From NCBI GenBank assembly GCA_013398615.1, contig VZSR01003210.1, positions 2,180,149 through 2,244,148 of the forward strand: 64,000 nt of DNA, written 5' to 3'. Of this stretch, positions 1 through 12,673 are shown in pieces. The position numbers and the translations under genes were made by a program. The DNA is from Brachypodius melanocephalos (Eukaryota; Chordata; Aves; Passeriformes; Pycnonotidae). The notes beneath the pieces were generated by a model, which saw only the letters and a list, made by a program, of their open reading frames with translations, had not been told where the DNA came from and did not search any database. How positions within the stretch are numbered: the first letter of the stretch is position 1; the number at the start of each line of letters is the position of its first letter.

Positions 1-637
1 AAGGGAAGTTTTTTTGGGTCTTAGGTTTATATAGACTTCTAGAAAATATCAGGGATTGGATGAAGAAGATGCTACCTCTCCAATCCGTTGGCAAAAATCA
101 CAGTCTGTTAATTGGCTCCTCTCAGAGGAGAAATATGTAAATAAAGATGAAAAGCAAGTCTAAAAATATATTATTTACATGAAACTGCGTGAGAAACTCC
201 ACTGCAAAAATGGAAACATCAGAAGGCAAGAAAAAGCAAGAAAACTTAGGGCGACATCCTGCCCTGCCAGGACATCCCTGACATTCCAACCAGCACCGGA
301 GGAGCTTCTAATCATCCACCATCCCGGGATTTTCCACCATTCCAGACTGGTTTGCTTTGTTCGGTTTTTTTTTTGTTTTTTATTTTTACTCTTAATATTC
401 CTATTAAAAGAACTGTTATTACTACCCCCATACCTCTGCCTGAAAGCTCCTTTAATTTTCTAAATTATAATAACTTGGAGGGAGGGGATTTGAATTCTCC
501 ATTCCTGGGGAGGTCCTGCCCTTCCCTAGCAAATACCTGTCTTTCAAACCAAGACAATTTCTCATCCATATAATAAAAGGCATCATAATTTCTGATGTTG
601 CTCAGTTTTCATAGCTAACCCAACTATTTATGTCAGA

Positions 638-678
638 TTATTTTATTTTGGTTTTATTTTATTTCATTTTATTTTATG
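638..678. repeat. ATTTT-rich low-complexity tract
   Basis: Degenerate pentanucleotide T-rich repeat (TATTTTATTTTGG-like units). No coding capacity. It could be a decayed microsatellite; no adjoining retroelement body is visible. Confidence 0.6.
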
Positions 679-3028
679 TCTTGTTCTTAAGGACTTTTCA
701 TTCCTTTCTTTTTTTCTGTTGCCTCTCCAGCTCACAGGAAAAGCAGTCCTGAAATCTTCCTTCAGGATTAAGCTCTGTCAAGTTCTAAACACAATACTCT
801 TCTAAAAAAAAAAAAAAAAACCAAAAAAAAACCACAAAGCCATTCAAAGACAAAGTACCATAAAACAAACAAAAAGACATTCACTGAAGAGAACGCATTA
901 AGGAAATTCTCATGAAGGCAGTTTGTGTCAAGTAAATAGAGAGATGTGTTTTAGAGTTACTGTTTCTATTCCTCTGCAGCAAGATTTCCAAGAACTAGCG
1001 TTTGCCAAGTAGACGTATTCCCTTTTCAAATCCTGAGCCAAGTGCCTTAAATTAGCATCAATTATAATCAATTACAGCAAACAGCAAGTGGGACAAGAGC
1101 AAAGGAGCCACCCACACAGTGTCCCTCGCTCAGACCCCTAATCTGTATCATCATTTATGGACCCAAACACACTCCCAAAGCCATTAATTCAATGGATACC
1201 TCCATCTGGAGATGGGAAGAGAGTCTGCAGAGACAAAGGAGGAGTAGGGCTGTCATGGCCATAGAGTGAAGTGGGAGCAGGTGGAAATCACTGTCTGGCT
1301 TATGAAACACCTGCTTCACCATGAGGCAAGGCGTTGGCACTACAGCAACTGGACAGATTGGCTGAGAATACTGTCATAAAATGTTTAGAGTAAAGTAAAT
1401 TGATAGAAATGTAGCAGGGCCTTGCCCACATACCTTTAGAGCCACTAAATTAAATTTCATTTCAGGAAAACTAATACTCAAAATTAGCATCAGAGGCAGT
1501 AAATATTGCCAGCAAAAACAACAAAAAACAAAAAAAGTGTAACTGTTGCATCCTTTTGTTTGTTTTCATTTAAATGAGAAAACAGACTTTTCAGTGTCTT
1601 TAAATCAGAAATGACTCAGTTTATCCTCCATCCCAAAATCAGCTACTCACAGAGTACTGCCTCTTCCCCCAGCCAGACCCTACTGTGCAGGTAGGGCTCA
1701 GGCTGTACCCTGGGGCTCATCAGGTCTCCAATGAAGAGGAATATCTTGCATCAGACTGATGTGACATCTTAACCATGGACACAGAACTTGATTTTCAAGT
1801 TATGAATCTGATAGTTTCAACAGGATTAATATTTTCAAAAGCAGGATAATAAAAATGAGCTGAGGGAGCAATGTCTCTTCCTTTCGTGGATTTGGTACCA
1901 TGAAAGAAATTTAAATATGTTAAAATTTTGTGTTTGTTACTGAGAGAGATAACGAGAGGATCAACAGCATAAAAATAAGATACTGCAGCAGAAATGTTCT
2001 CTATGCAGGGAGAAAAAAAGGAGGAGAAAACCCTCAACATAGTATAAAGAATCTATTATTAGCAAAATAAGAGACTAACAGTGGGAAGAGGGAAAAAAAG
2101 GAGATTTGGGACTCCAGCAGAAATGAAGATGTCCATAATGATAAATACTTTGGATACTTACTGTCCCTAATATTCCCACATTTATATGTTTTGGCAGAAG
2201 GAAATACAAGAAAAGCATAATTCAGCACCAAGATCTACACATAAGGAGGAGATTAAAAAAATAAACCAGACAGACACAGTCAGGATGCCAAGAAAACAAA
2301 AGCATTGTTGGTGGGAAGAAATCTTTAAAAAATGTTTTTAAGAAAAGCAAAAAAACCCCCTCCCCACGAAATCCAAATCATGCTGTTTCTGTTGACTCTG
2401 CAACAGCAACATTTCAATTATTCACAGAGGGAACCAGACTACTAGGATAAGGCTGAACTGCAGTCAGCATTAGAAATTTAGTCTCATCCCATGAGGATAT
2501 ATCAAAGTGATGTTATTACACATTATATGTTCTATATACTCTTATTCTTCATTAAAAAAATTTAAAAACCAACAAAAAACAACTTAGGGATGCTACTAGA
2601 AGCAAGCACTGATCATTAAGTGAATCTGATTTGGCATTTCCAACCAAAATTCTCAATGCACCAGCTGGCAACTTATGAATTGCTTTAAATACCTAGCAGG
2701 GTGTTGTCTCCATGAGCTCGCCTGTAACCCAGTTTCTGTGATAGGCAATTTGGTGCCACTCACTTTTCTGAGAGTATTCACCATAGGAACAAATCACAAT
2801 TCTTCAGAAGATTTACTCATCACACCTTGCAGTTGTGTTTTGTCTCAGCCACTGAAAAGCATCAAACCCAACCACTTATGAGTACCAAAGAAACAGCTGC
2901 AGAATTAAAATTCTATTTATTCCATGCTAATTTCTCACTTCATCACCACTTGCAAGCACAGTTCATACAAAATAAAGCTCTTCTCCAAACTGTACTGCAA
3001 CTTTAAAAAGACATAAATCATAATTTTT

Positions 3029-3050
3029 AAAAAAAAAAAAAAAAAAAAAA
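3029..3050 (+). repeat. Poly(A) run, 22 nt
   Basis: Uninterrupted A run preceded by T-rich sequence. An AATAAA lies near 2971, about 55 nt upstream, which would be farther than usual for a processed-transcript tail. No flanking target-site duplication is evident, so I treat it as a homopolymer microsatellite. Confidence 0.75.
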
Positions 3051-5009
3051 GGAACAGCAAACATGAGCACGGTCAGATAATTTTTTTTTCAACACCTTAT
3101 GAATACCCTTAGGCATAATTTACCCATCTATTTTAACAACATGAAAGAAAACTTGGGAATTCCTTAGACTAGATACAGATTCATTGGCAGTCAGGCATGT
3201 TCAGATGTTTATTTAAATCCTACTGCATCTCATAAGGAAAATCAGTAATTTTTAAGGGTCACTGTACAATTAAATTAGATTTGACAAATTCTTCCCTAAC
3301 ACTCCTATTTCCTACAATTAATGACAATTCTGATAAAATGTCTTGTGCCTTTATCAGAAAAAAATAATTTCAATTTCAGTCGAAGCAAGGTGCATTACTA
3401 ACCTAGCAAAACTAATTAATTTTGCTCCAAGCATTCTTTACAGAGATGCCTGTTTTGAGCAATTTTCAGTTTAATGAACCAGCTTCAAGGAGGGGAAAAG
3501 CAGCATTGAGGAAAGGAAAGCTACTTGCTCTTTGGTTTGACAAGTTTTTGTTTTGGCCTTAAGATGGGTTATTTGAAGTTAATTCAGTTCTGGAGGTTGT
3601 GTGGCTCTTGAGCAGTGAAGGCTGCAGCTTGGAGTGCCTACTTGGTTTCTCTCCTTCCCCCTACAGGAAAAAACAACCAACCATCCCCTTATCTTACAGA
3701 CTGTTTAATAAATAACTGCATTTATCAGCCCTGAAGACTAACAGAATCAGGGAACACAAATAGAATCTGTGAGAAGATGCAAAAAGAAAGGGTAGCAACC
3801 TTTCCTCTTCAGGTATCCCTCCATCAGCTGAACAGCATCTTCTCTCTCAAAGCCTCCTCCCCTGGAGGAAACAGTACAGAAAGTCTGCTCAAGATGCTGC
3901 CAAGATCTGCATTACACTGAAAATCTCACAGCCATTTTTACCCTTGTCCTCCTAAGAGCATGACAGCTTTGCACCAAGTCAAACCAACTGAACTCCTACA
4001 AATACAGGCCAAGTATTCCACGAGTCCTGTAAGAAATATTTGAAACTTTAAGAGAACCAGACCAACTCATGGTCTGCACTGTGATCTTCCATTTGAGTAT
4101 GAGGATACTGATACTCCTCATAGGCATTGCTGGGTATTGAATGACATCTTGTGATACTGAAAAATAAAGGACTTTGAGATAACCTCTTTGGTATATCCCA
4201 CTGGTACCACAAGAGTTTAGAGTAGTAGGTGCCATACAGGATCAATCTTCTATGTAGAAATTCAGAGTAGTAATGTCTAGTAATGCAAAGGACATAATTT
4301 TTATTACGAATGTTTCAGATATCAGGAGACCTGCAGGATCAAAGCTTTAACATCAAACTCTGTGCTCAAGAGAAATCTTAATCTCAAAGAGAAATCCTCA
4401 GTTTACTCAAGTTGAAGTAATTGTAACAAGGAAATGGAGGTCTATAGTAAACTAAAGTAAAAATTCACAGAAGACTTTCACCTTCTACAGAGCACTTTCA
4501 GAAAGACATTATTACTGATGCTCAAGAAAAGTACTTGCAATCTGATGAAAATGAAAGTACACAAGCCCTTTACACCTTTCAATATCTTTGCAGTGGTAGA
4601 GTCAATACCAGTGGGTTTAGTATTTAGTATTGCTGGCTAAAACCACACAACAAAGATGTATATAATGAAGAGTTAGCACCACAGCCCAGACAAATCACCT
4701 CCCCTCCAACTTCCCCTCGCTGGTCAGAGACAGAAGTGGGCTTTGCTGCATTTCCCTGATGTGCTGCAGCATCATTACAGCAATTTCCTCTGTCATTCCT
4801 GTTGGAGCAGTAGAGTAACCCATTTCAGAGTCAAACCTAGCAAGTATTAATTACTAACTTTAACAAGTAGTTTCAAACCGTTTTCTTAAGGAAATAAAGA
4901 TTTGCAATCACTCCATCATATTGCTGCCCTTTCCCTGAATTTCAACCCATTTGAGATACAGATGGAAGTTTGCATGAATTAACCCCCAACACCACCTGTG
5001 CAGCAGCAT

Positions 5010-5102
5010 CTGGGGGTTTTTTTGGTTGGGTTTTTTGGGGGTGTTTTTTGGGTTGTTTTATGGGGTTTTTTTGGTTGGTTGGTTTATTTGGGTTTTTTTT
5101 TA
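5010..5102. repeat. G/T-rich low-complexity tract
   Basis: About 90 bases made almost only of G and T on the plus strand, in alternating T runs (4-9) and G runs (2-5). Four or more G runs of at least three occur, with some loops longer than seven bases. The open frames across it translate to Phe/Gly/Trp-rich strings that are a product of the composition and not a protein. Confidence 0.8.
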
Positions 5103-5109
5103 AATTCCA

Positions 5110-8100
5110 AGAAATCACCCAAGATTTTCCTCATGTTCCTTTACGCTGCTGCTGTGGTAAAGGTAGTATTTGAGAAAACAGGCTGGGCAAGGGAGGAGAA
5201 CCCTTATCTCACAAAATGGATCTTCCAGATGCCCGAGAGCTCCCAGCCTATCTGTGCACCCACACTGCAGGGTGGTACAGAAACAGCCAGTAGAAGAACC
5301 CATTTCGCTTCTGATTGTTGCTCCAAACAAACACTGATTTACAAGCACTGCTGTTTACCTTTTGCAGAAGGGTTAGTAAGGCACAGCCCCAGCCCATTGC
5401 TGGCACAGGGAGGCAGCAGAGAGTGAGGGCAGAAGGACAACTAAATGATTTAATTTATCCATGTCTGACCTGTGCTGGTGATTTTCTGCATGGTTGGTCT
5501 TACAGGTATGGCTACTAATGTCCCTCTCAGTGAGTGCTCACATCTGTACCCATCCAAACACTTAGCCTGATTTCACTTGAAAATCCTGAAGGGAATGATC
5601 TGGAATGGACTCACTAAGTGGCCTTTTTCTTTCCAAGTCCCATTTCATTCCTCTGCATGCTGCAAACAAAGCATGAGGCCACTTTCATCTGTGCTTGTCC
5701 TGGAGATCCTTCAGCTCTCACTTCGTGGCTGAATGAGCAGTTTAACATACTGCTCCCCAGCCCTCACTAAGGTTTGTGAAACTGCTTCTACTCTGATTCT
5801 TCTGGTTTCTTCTAGAAGCTCCCCATGATTGTTGTTTAGCTTGCAGCAGCTATACCACTTCAGTGCTTTTGAAATTATGGACTCTGTTCATAGGTTACCA
5901 AAATTCCACTAGGAATACATACAACACTCTAGCTTTTTAAAAAAAATCCTTCTCTACTTAAAAGTGTTTCCTCGGGGAAGTTCAGGATCTCCCTTCAAAA
6001 ATACAACAAATGCCTGTTTCTGCAGAAATAAATTAGTCTAATGATTTCATCATCCAAAATGCTACACCTAAATGAGTGGTTCTATGTATTCTGAATTCAG
6101 ATACTTTTCTATTTATAGAGGATTTATTTATGCCTGAGATGCATTTAAATATAAATTGCAGTACCTAATGCCAAGTTTTAAAACACATCATTCACAATCC
6201 ATTAAGTATTTTATTACATATATTGTAGGAGAAAGAAATTTATAGTCCCCATTTATAGTATTAATAAGCAATGATGAAACCACACTAAAAATGTCTTGCT
6301 TTTTGGGTTATGAGGAGGTTTACTGCTAAAGCATAGTTACCAGTCATGTTTTAATGCTTTACTACAATAAAAGACATGATCTGAGTGCTGTAATATATGT
6401 AAAATTAAACGAAGCCCCAGAAAAATGACAGAGCTTTCCTATTCAGACACAAACAATTACAGACTTAGCATATTCTCAGATGCTTTCTAAGCTATAGGAG
6501 CATGTGGAAATAAATTTTGCTTTATTCATTTTAAAGCATTTGCCAGGTGCTTCTTCACAGAAGATTTCCAAAACATACATCACTTTTTTGAAAATGTGGG
6601 AAAAACACACACACAAAAACTTTATTCCTTGCATCCATTTTCCTAGATCATCCCTGACCAATTATCTTTCTTTTCCCTTGCTTTCTGACTGTAAAAGTCA
6701 GGAATCAGCAAGGAAATAAAAACATTCCTCTTCATGATTTTGTTTTATTTGTTTGTTTGGTTTATTTCCCCCCCCACTTACCTCTCAGAATTTCATCTCC
6801 GATTACCATCTACAAAAAGATCATATTTTTGGGGAAAAGTTTCTTGTGTTATGCTGTCCTTGGGAGATGCTATGTTCACAGTTCCTCAATGTCTTGCCAA
6901 ACAAGCAAAGAAGAGAAGACAATCTTCTTTGCACATATATGGAGGAAAAGCTCAATGTTTAAAAAAGAGTTTTTTGAAAAGCCGATAAACACTATGAAAA
7001 AAATATTGCCATGTGTTTTGATGATGTCTCCACTAGAACCAAAACCCTGGGCAAGACAGAGAGGCAAAAGAAGATGATATTATTTGATCAGTTCAGGTTT
7101 TGCTCTGATTCCTAGTCTGTCTTGCCCTTTCCAGAGGTTTCACATTGCTAAGTCCTCAGCCAATCTATCTTCAGCTGCTGATAATTCAAACCACAGGAGC
7201 CTGAGAAATTCAAGCAAAGTACTCTTGAACATTCTCTATAGAAGTCTCTGACATCAAGTCACTGTCTCAGCTGGTTGAATGTTTATGGGAAGTGGGAACC
7301 AAACATTAACTCATGGCATTATCTGCATCAGTCTTTCCCATTTTCTGTCCCTGGAATATTTGAGCGTCTCTCACTAGGGCAGAAGTTTTGAGAACAGCAT
7401 GACCCCAAAGACAAATGATCCCATATATCAGAGGGAAAAGAGAGGCAGAAGTGACTTGCACAGGGTAAACACTATCTCTGTGATAAAGCACCAAGATAAT
7501 GCTGATCTCTGGAGCACTGGTTTTTAACTAATGCACAGAAATCCAAAAATGCTTCCTTGGAGAGTTAAGAGGAAAGTAGGCAATCCTGAAAGATCATGAG
7601 GCATAAATCCTTGGATTCCTAATGTTATAGTTTTAAGAATCTTTAAAGGTAATAAGCAATTTTCCTAATAGAAAACAGTTTGAAAGTATACCTCCAGCTA
7701 AAATAGACCTTTGTGATACAAAACCATCAGAAGTTAAAACATACACCCCTGAATTTTATAGTAATTTTTGTTGCTTGGTTTTGTTCTCTTTTTTTAAAGC
7801 ATGAACCTTCCTTTTGTTAAGTAAAGGTGCGTAAACAAAGGCTCAGAGAGACTAAGCAAGTCAACCAGTCTTACAGTGGAGTAAATAAAACCACAGAAAC
7901 ACCAAAGTCCCAGTCCTCAGCCATACACACTAACCAAGAATCCAACCCCTAGCCTTGCTCCAACTTCCTTACCAGATTTATTTTTACTGGGGTGTACAGG
8001 TAATACTATTGCCTTTTCAGTTTGGCAGATTGAGAAGTTGGAGAACTTCATCAAGAGCATTTTCTCTTCCAACTTGTCAGGTACATCCTACATTTATATA

Positions 8101-8520
8101 GTAACAGACAATATTTATTTTAAGTAAAGACAAAAATTACAGCTTACAAAGAGATTGTGATATGGAAATACATCAGTGCCTTCATACTGATATCACTATG
8201 ATAGCTATTTCAGCTTACCCCATTAATCCTACTTTCTTTATCAACTCCTTAACAAATTCCATTTGCTGTAGTATTTCTTTAATATTTGCACTGGGTTGGT
8301 ACCTGAAATTCCTTTGTCCAGTCTGCTTCCTTTGTTTTGCAAGATATCTTTGATCTGTTCCAACTTCCTCTCACCCTAAACTCTTAAAATCCATTAAAAT
8401 CTTAGGCTATCCAATCCCATGCTCACTGATCATTCTTTAGAGAGTGCAATGCTTTCCTGGGATGCATCTAACTAGTAGGCTGCTTCCTAAATAACTTAGC
8501 ATACAACATGAAAAAGCAAT
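5110..8520. other. Non-coding DNA, no gene recognised
   Basis: Unique-looking AT-rich DNA. The longest open frames, about 85-140 codons near 5.0-5.4 kb and 6.75-7.08 kb, lie partly in low-complexity sequence and show no domain. Short ACAC and poly-C tracts occur near 6606 and 6770. No transposon consensus recognised. Confidence 0.7.
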
Positions 8521-8525
8521 TACAA

Positions 8526-8616
8526 AAGAAGACGAAAACAAAGACGAAGACGAAGATGAAGAAGAAGAAGAAGAAGATAAAAAACCAACATCCAAAAAAA
8601 GAAAAAAAAAAAAAAA
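8526..8616. repeat. Purine microsatellite (GACGAA/GAA)n with A-rich end
   Basis: Compound simple repeat: GACGAA-type hexamers at about 8531-8555, then GAA trinucleotides to about 8577, then an A-rich tail to 8616. One frame reads as an acidic Asp/Glu run followed by a Lys-rich run, which would look like a nuclear protein segment, but it follows directly from the repeat composition and no exon boundary is convincing. Confidence 0.85.
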
Positions 8617-8619
8617 GCC

Positions 8620-9540
8620 AATAGCTTGGTTCAGTGGCTACATCTCAACTTCCTGTGTGCATTCTTCCAAACCTTGATGTTACAAAGCACTAGGATGAAA
8701 GCTGTGGAAGTGAGCTGCTTTCCTCTCCAGGCCCATGCAAGGTGCATCATGCCCTGGCAGTGATTGATTTTCTCCCCTTCATTCTCCTCTGGCAGCGAGT
8801 ACGGTCTGTGCAGCAGAGATCACACAGCCCACATCATCCCAAACAGCTGCAGCTTTGTTTGTGCTAGAGGCCAGTGCCTTTAATCACAAAGGCTTAATTA
8901 AGAATCACTCCTGTGCACTTCAGTAAATTCATAAAATGCAGTGTACTACCTACACGCCTCTGGTTAACAGCGGTTGGAAAAGGTAATAACAAAAAGCCCA
9001 CATTAACCTCTTTGCCCTTGCTGTTTTAGCAGTACTGTACCTTTAAATTTAGCCAAGTCAACCCTCTTTCCCCAAGAAGAGAAGGCTGAAAAGCCTGAAC
9101 TTCTTCCACAAGACACCCACAGGAGTCGGTGGTGAAGACTTCTTGAGGCAATGTTTTTATCATCCTTTTGCAGCCAGAAAACGCCAGAAGGTAAGCGATT
9201 GAAATTCAGAGTGCAACTCCTACTTCATGAAGCCAGTCTCTATCCTACCCTGAACAAATCATGTCAGGCACAAAAAAAGGACCAAAGGACCCAGCCCTCC
9301 AGTGGCAATCCTACTTGAGTAAAAGCTCAAGGGAGAAGCAGGCAGGAATGATTTCTCACAAGGTGGGCATTAAACCTGCACAGCAACAACAGCACTGGGA
9401 GATCATTCAAGTGTCAGGGTACAAGGGGTGCAGTTAAATATCTTTTCTTCCACAGCTGTTGCCATGGTCCTGCTCAGTGCTTTCTTTAGTTTAAAGGAGA
9501 GAAACAAACAGGGCTGCCAGGAATTACGTCAGTAATTTCT
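8620..9540. other. Non-coding DNA with possible regulatory patch
   Basis: No gene recognised. Between about 8850 and 9060 the sequence carries a TCF/LEF-like ATCACAAAGG, a TTAATTAA homeodomain palindrome and further AT-rich cores in otherwise mixed-composition DNA, which is the look of a conserved non-coding element, though conservation cannot be seen here. At 9174-9190 a 17-nt segment is bracketed by a good acceptor (pyrimidine tract plus CAG) and a strong donor (GTAAGC). Confidence 0.4.
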
Positions 9541-9542
9541 CA

Positions 9543-9570
9543 GGGGGGTGGGGAGGGTGGAGGAAGAGGG
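9543..9570 (+). other. G-rich run, possible G-quadruplex
   Basis: Four G runs (6, 4, 3 and 3) with loops of 1, 1 and about 10 bases. The long third loop weakens the prediction. No promoter context is recognised. Confidence 0.4.
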
Positions 9571-12500
9571 AGCCTGATTCAAAACCAGAGAAACTCAGTT
9601 CAGGGAAATGACAGACTCTTGCCACACTCTCACACAGAATCTTCATTCCAGTAGAATCATTATCAAGGTACAGAATAAAATAAGAGTCAGTCAAAAAGTT
9701 CTTTTTTTTTCACCACTGGTGTTAGGACAAGGGGCAAGTCTTGTACAAAAGGTAAATATATCTATTGTACAAGATTGTGACCCTACCATTGCACAGGAGT
9801 TTTCATATTTTCCATTTGTAAAAGGAGAAAGCATTCATTCATTGCCTTAGGTCTATTAGGACATAGAAGAAATAGTTCATTCTTTTCAAGAAACTCGAAA
9901 TCTTATTTTATTCTAAATAAGAATTATGCTTCAAAATGTTATTCCTCTGGAATAACCTAGGAGCATAAATTGTAATAGGGATCACAGAGAACACCCATAT
10001 CCTATACAAAACAACTCTTAACCAATCCCACTGATCTAGAGATGCAGCAAGGGATAACAAGAAGAAAGGGAAAAGCTGAAGCAATTCCTGCTCTATAGCC
10101 ATTTTCTGCCCTGGTGAGCCAGGGAAAACCAAGAATAAATAACTACAGAAGGCAGTCTCACCAGCATTTCAGATGCAGCATATTCAGGGTTTTTCTTGTA
10201 ATCCTACAGGGTTTTTCATGTGACCAGTCTCACTACTGTGATTAGAAATGCAGACCTAGGCACCAGCCCTATTCCACAGGACACAAATTCACAGGGCTGG
10301 TGTTAGGAGAGCTGGCAGCACACGAGGCAGCACCTGTTCTAACCACATTAATCTCACATGCATTATTTAAACTCTCCAAATATCCACCACAGGCAGGAGG
10401 AATAAGGGCTTCAGAGCATGTTGGACAGGAGCAGTACAAGGACAGGTGTCCCATGCTCCCTTTTGGGTGTTGGCAGGAAGAAATCCCAAATCAACAGCTC
10501 GCTGTTCTGCCAACTAGAAGAGACTCTCTCATTTTGACCCCTCTTCTGCATCATCTTAGTTCTATTTCTTCCAATAAAACTTTTTAATTTGGGGGCAGTG
10601 TTAACGAGATCCTGGGGATCTGTCCTGTCCTTTAAAGGTTCCCCTTGCAATCCATTACCCCCAGAGCTGCACATGAACGAGATCCCCTGCACTTACAGTG
10701 CCCTTCTTGCTCCATTGGGTGCAATTGGCCCAATTCCTGACTTTAAAAGACAAACAAAAATGAAACAAATGGACACCTAAGCCCAAACACTGCAGAATCT
10801 CCTGGGAGGCAGTCACTCCTCACACTAGGCAAGCTCCTCCAGTCTCTTCATGGGTCACATAATCAGGGGGTGTAAGTCATGTGGGCAGTCCCAAAGTTAG
10901 GAGCCATTTGTTGGTCACACCAATATTCATAATACCCAGCATTTCTGGGCCTTCTGTGAACTCTTTCATTTATACACTTTAAAATACATAAGCATTTAAA
11001 CCCCAGCCTCCTGATTCCCTAGTGCTGTTAACAAAACTCATTCAGAACAGATGCCAAACTGGTTGGCCAGAAGCCTGGGTCCCTGAGAAAACGTTAATAA
11101 ATATTAAAAGTTGAAAGAGGAAAAGAAAAGAAAATCAAAAAAACATAAAAATCTGTTAACTTTTCTCTTGCTGGAATGTTAAAAGTGTTGGATTCTAAAC
11201 AAGTCTACCAAGAAACACCTAAAGGTCTCTCCATTACCCCTCTCCAAAAGAGATTTCAGCTTTGCCCTTGCAGCAAATATTTTTCATTCTGGTCATTCTG
11301 CCTTTATTGATGAAAAAAAGGACAGTCAACTATCAAAAAATTACTACTTGAAGTATATTACTTGTGTCACCAGAGACATGGTTCAGAGCTCTCTCTTATC
11401 TCCTGGTTTCATTGCTTTTTGGATGTAATATTTAACCCTCTGCCCAAGTCAGACTACTGACACTGCTTTTATCTGTACTTTCTGAAGGGCTGTTGTGATA
11501 TCTATCCAGACTGCTTTGATTAAGGGATGTCTGGGCTTGAGCATGATTACATTAAGGCAGATAATGGTCTTAATGAGGAACAGATTTTTATTGCTCTGGA
11601 CATTTCTCTCCCTTCCCTATCTCCTTACTTGCAAGGCAGGATGTGCGTTCTATTTATTTTTTACTGAAAAATAACAACTTGATTTTACAACTGAAATATG
11701 GTTTAAAGCCATAGAAAAGTGTTAAATGGTTAAAAAGACATTTGCTGAATATAGATCATTGAATCTACATTTGAAGTAACATATAATTAGTATGGATATA
11801 GCTGACAGATTAGTTTTCTGCCTCTTCTAAAAGCAAAGTGACAGAAAGTACATGAAGAAATTAAGTAAATATAAACATTATCAAAATACTTTTAGTTGAA
11901 ACAGTTTAGGAGCCCATGGCACTCATATCTAAGGAGTACAGAAAATCACTGTTTTTAGAACATTATCTGAAAAATTGCCATTCAACGACCTATTAGCTGT
12001 TTTGGCCTTTAATGTAGCATTATGCACGTTACCTTTTCTAAGCATCATATGCATATCAGATGTTTACACTCAGAGATGGAAAGAACTGCATCTCCAGTTT
12101 TAAAATGTAGGAACGTGTTCATTGGCCATGCAGAGCAGTCATGGAAGGAAAGGGAAGAACTTTCTTCTTTTGTAATTGCTTCTCAAGTTACACCTTCTGA
12201 ATAATATAGAGTAAATCCCAAACCAACAGTGGATCAAACATGTAAGCCCAGGGCTTTTAAGCTGATCAAGTTCCTAATTACAGGACATTAAGAAATACTT
12301 TTATAAAATTTTCTCTTTGCATAAAGTAGAAAACATACCATTTCAACTTTATGGCCCATGAACAAAAAAAAAAATCCAAAACATACTTTTGCTTTCAGGC
12401 CAAGAGAACTGTTTCTTCATTGACAAGAAACTGAAAATATCATGTATTTGCAAATTAATGTAACAATGTCCAGAGCTAAAGTACACCAAACAGTGGGAGA

Positions 12501-12640
12501 AAAATGGTCTTCTGTTTTGAACTGCAAAGGCATTGTACAATCTTTATCACAACCAAATATTCCAAAGAAATATTTTAAACAAAATAAATAGTTTCTTAAG
12601 TTGCCTAAGAAACGATCAAGCTTCTCAGCTGCTGGTCATA
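9571..12640. other. Non-coding DNA, no gene recognised
   Basis: Unique-looking DNA. Open frames of up to about 95 codons near 10.3-10.7 kb on both strands overlap one another and have no recognisable domain. A stretch near 11510-11580 with GATTA, ATTAAGG and TAATGAGG cores might be a conserved non-coding element, but nothing in this single sequence proves it. Confidence 0.65.
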
Positions 12641-12646
12641 CACAGC

Positions 12647-12673
12647 TATTTTCATACAATTTGTATGAAAATA
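12647..12673. repeat. Near-perfect 27-bp palindrome
   Basis: Two 13-base arms at 12647-12659 and 12661-12673 are exact reverse complements around a single central T. The arms begin TATTTTCATACAA. Pairing stops on both sides at a C opposite C. It could form a cruciform or be a dimeric binding site; no transposon end is recognised. Confidence 0.9.

Larger units (their letters stand above)
1..4990. other. Non-coding DNA, no gene recognised
   Basis: AT-rich, CpG-poor unique-looking DNA. Open frames here are all under 100 codons, carry no domain I recognise and are dominated by low-complexity residues. Contents worth noting are an ATTTT-rich stretch at about 638-678, A-runs near 804-830, a 22-nt A-run at 3029-3050, and a homeodomain-core cluster (two AATTA/TAATC-type sites) near 1055-1075. 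A pyrimidine tract ending in CAG near 3640-3666 looks like a splice acceptor but has no open frame or donor that I can pair with it. Confidence 0.7.

Noticed and set aside
2960..3050. Processed pseudogene tail (AATAAA then 22 A)
   Set aside because: The spacing of about 55 bases is too long, no target-site duplication is seen, and the upstream sequence matches no gene I recognise.
3640..3666. Splice acceptor-like pyrimidine tract ending in CAG
   Set aside because: No donor or open frame can be paired with it; such motifs are frequent by chance.
4970..5426. Phe/Gly/Trp-rich open frames as a membrane protein
   Set aside because: They are translations of the G/T-rich low-complexity tract.
8508..8680. 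Acidic-then-lysine-rich reading of the GAA repeat as a nuclear protein exon
   Set aside because: Composition is dictated by the microsatellite; the ATG frame reads a different Lys/Thr string, and there are no convincing exon boundaries.
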